Assembly (NCBI GenBank): GCA_028292565.1
Contig: JAQGMD010000038.1
Coordinates: forward strand, 1-14,138
Origin: Burkholderia sp.
Lineage (GTDB): Bacteria; Pseudomonadota; Gammaproteobacteria; Burkholderiales; Burkholderiaceae
DNA: 14,138 nucleotides
Direction of reading: 5' to 3'
Shown here: positions 14,004 through 14,138 of the stretch, one piece after another
Numbering within the stretch: position 1 is the first letter of the stretch
Layout of the letters: each line of letters opens with the position of its first letter
Notes under the pieces: generated by a model
Told to the model about the DNA's origin: nothing
Database searches by the model: none
Seen by the model: the letters and a program-made list of their open reading frames with translations, nothing else
Made by a program: the position numbers and the translations under genes

Positions 14004-14138
14004 TCACAACGCGCCAATGCTGTCCCCCAACCAGTCATCCAAGAATTCAAACCCTTTATCGGGAGCAACTTTTTTGCCGAAGAGCAATAGATTAAGTTGA
14101 CACAAAGTAACGAAGACGGGTTTCCAGACTGGCGCATT
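14004..14138 (-). CDS. C-terminal end of an unrecognised protein (start outside window)
   Basis: The minus-strand frame entering at 14138 stays open for 44 codons to a TGA at 14006-14004. It reads like the end of a soluble protein: VFVTLCQLNLLLFGKKVAP, then DKGFEFLDDWLGDSIGAL. Mixed hydrophobic and charged residues in a helical pattern and an acidic DDW near the end support a real gene, as does its position upstream of fumC on the same strand. I do not recognise the family. The gap to fumC is 157 bases and contains the fumC promoter. Confidence 0.5.
   Translation of the reverse strand, partial: NAPVWKPVFVTLCQLNLLLFGKKVAPDKGFEFLDDWLGDSIGAL

Noticed and set aside
13871..14137. 88-codon minus-strand ORF upstream of fumC
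   Set aside because: It runs through the fumC promoter and its product looks like random coding, while another frame over 14004-14138 gives a better protein.

Overview
The window looks like chromosomal DNA of a betaproteobacterium, most likely Burkholderiales and possibly the Oxalobacteraceae. This rests on a high-GC composition and on the protein types: an N-terminally Mut7-Ub-like Mut7-C protein, a DUF938 methyltransferase, a short phasin, a cyanide-insensitive type cytochrome bd oxidase, and a two-domain UspA protein. No database search was possible, so the taxonomy is an inference. No IS element, phage gene, CRISPR array, rRNA or tRNA was seen.

Layout. 1-969 is the C-terminal part of a hydantoinase B/oxoprolinase family protein, followed by a perfect 17-bp hairpin. 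1157-1663 is pncC (NMN amidohydrolase, stand-alone CinA C-domain). 1942-4362 is a membrane-anchored PAS-PAS-GGDEF-EAL protein whose cyclase half looks intact and whose EAL half has lost key residues. On the minus strand, 6363 down to 4456 forms a compact unit: phasin, then a Mut7-C RNase-like protein (overlapping starts), then a DUF938 methyltransferase. The phasin has a good sigma70-like promoter with a TTGCA-type palindrome at the start site. From the divergent intergenic region (6364-6639) a UspA protein, cydA, cydB and a glutathione S-transferase run on the plus strand; an FNR-like box lies upstream of the UspA gene.

10778-12331 is the most unusual part. A dyad (also an FNR-like box), a near-consensus IHF site and a good sigma54 promoter (GG-N10-GC) are followed by plus-strand small genes: two about 50-codon ORFs with good ribosome binding sites, a DUF2188-like protein, a doubtful 57-codon ORF and a GlsB/YeaQ/YmgE membrane protein. 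A strong intrinsic terminator closes the stretch. It may be one sigma54-driven operon of small stress proteins. The FNR-like boxes, cydAB and the UspA protein suggest a low-oxygen or stress theme, but that is inference.

12449-13846 (minus) is fumC with a sigma70-like promoter, and the last 135 bases hold the C-terminal end of another minus-strand gene that I do not recognise.
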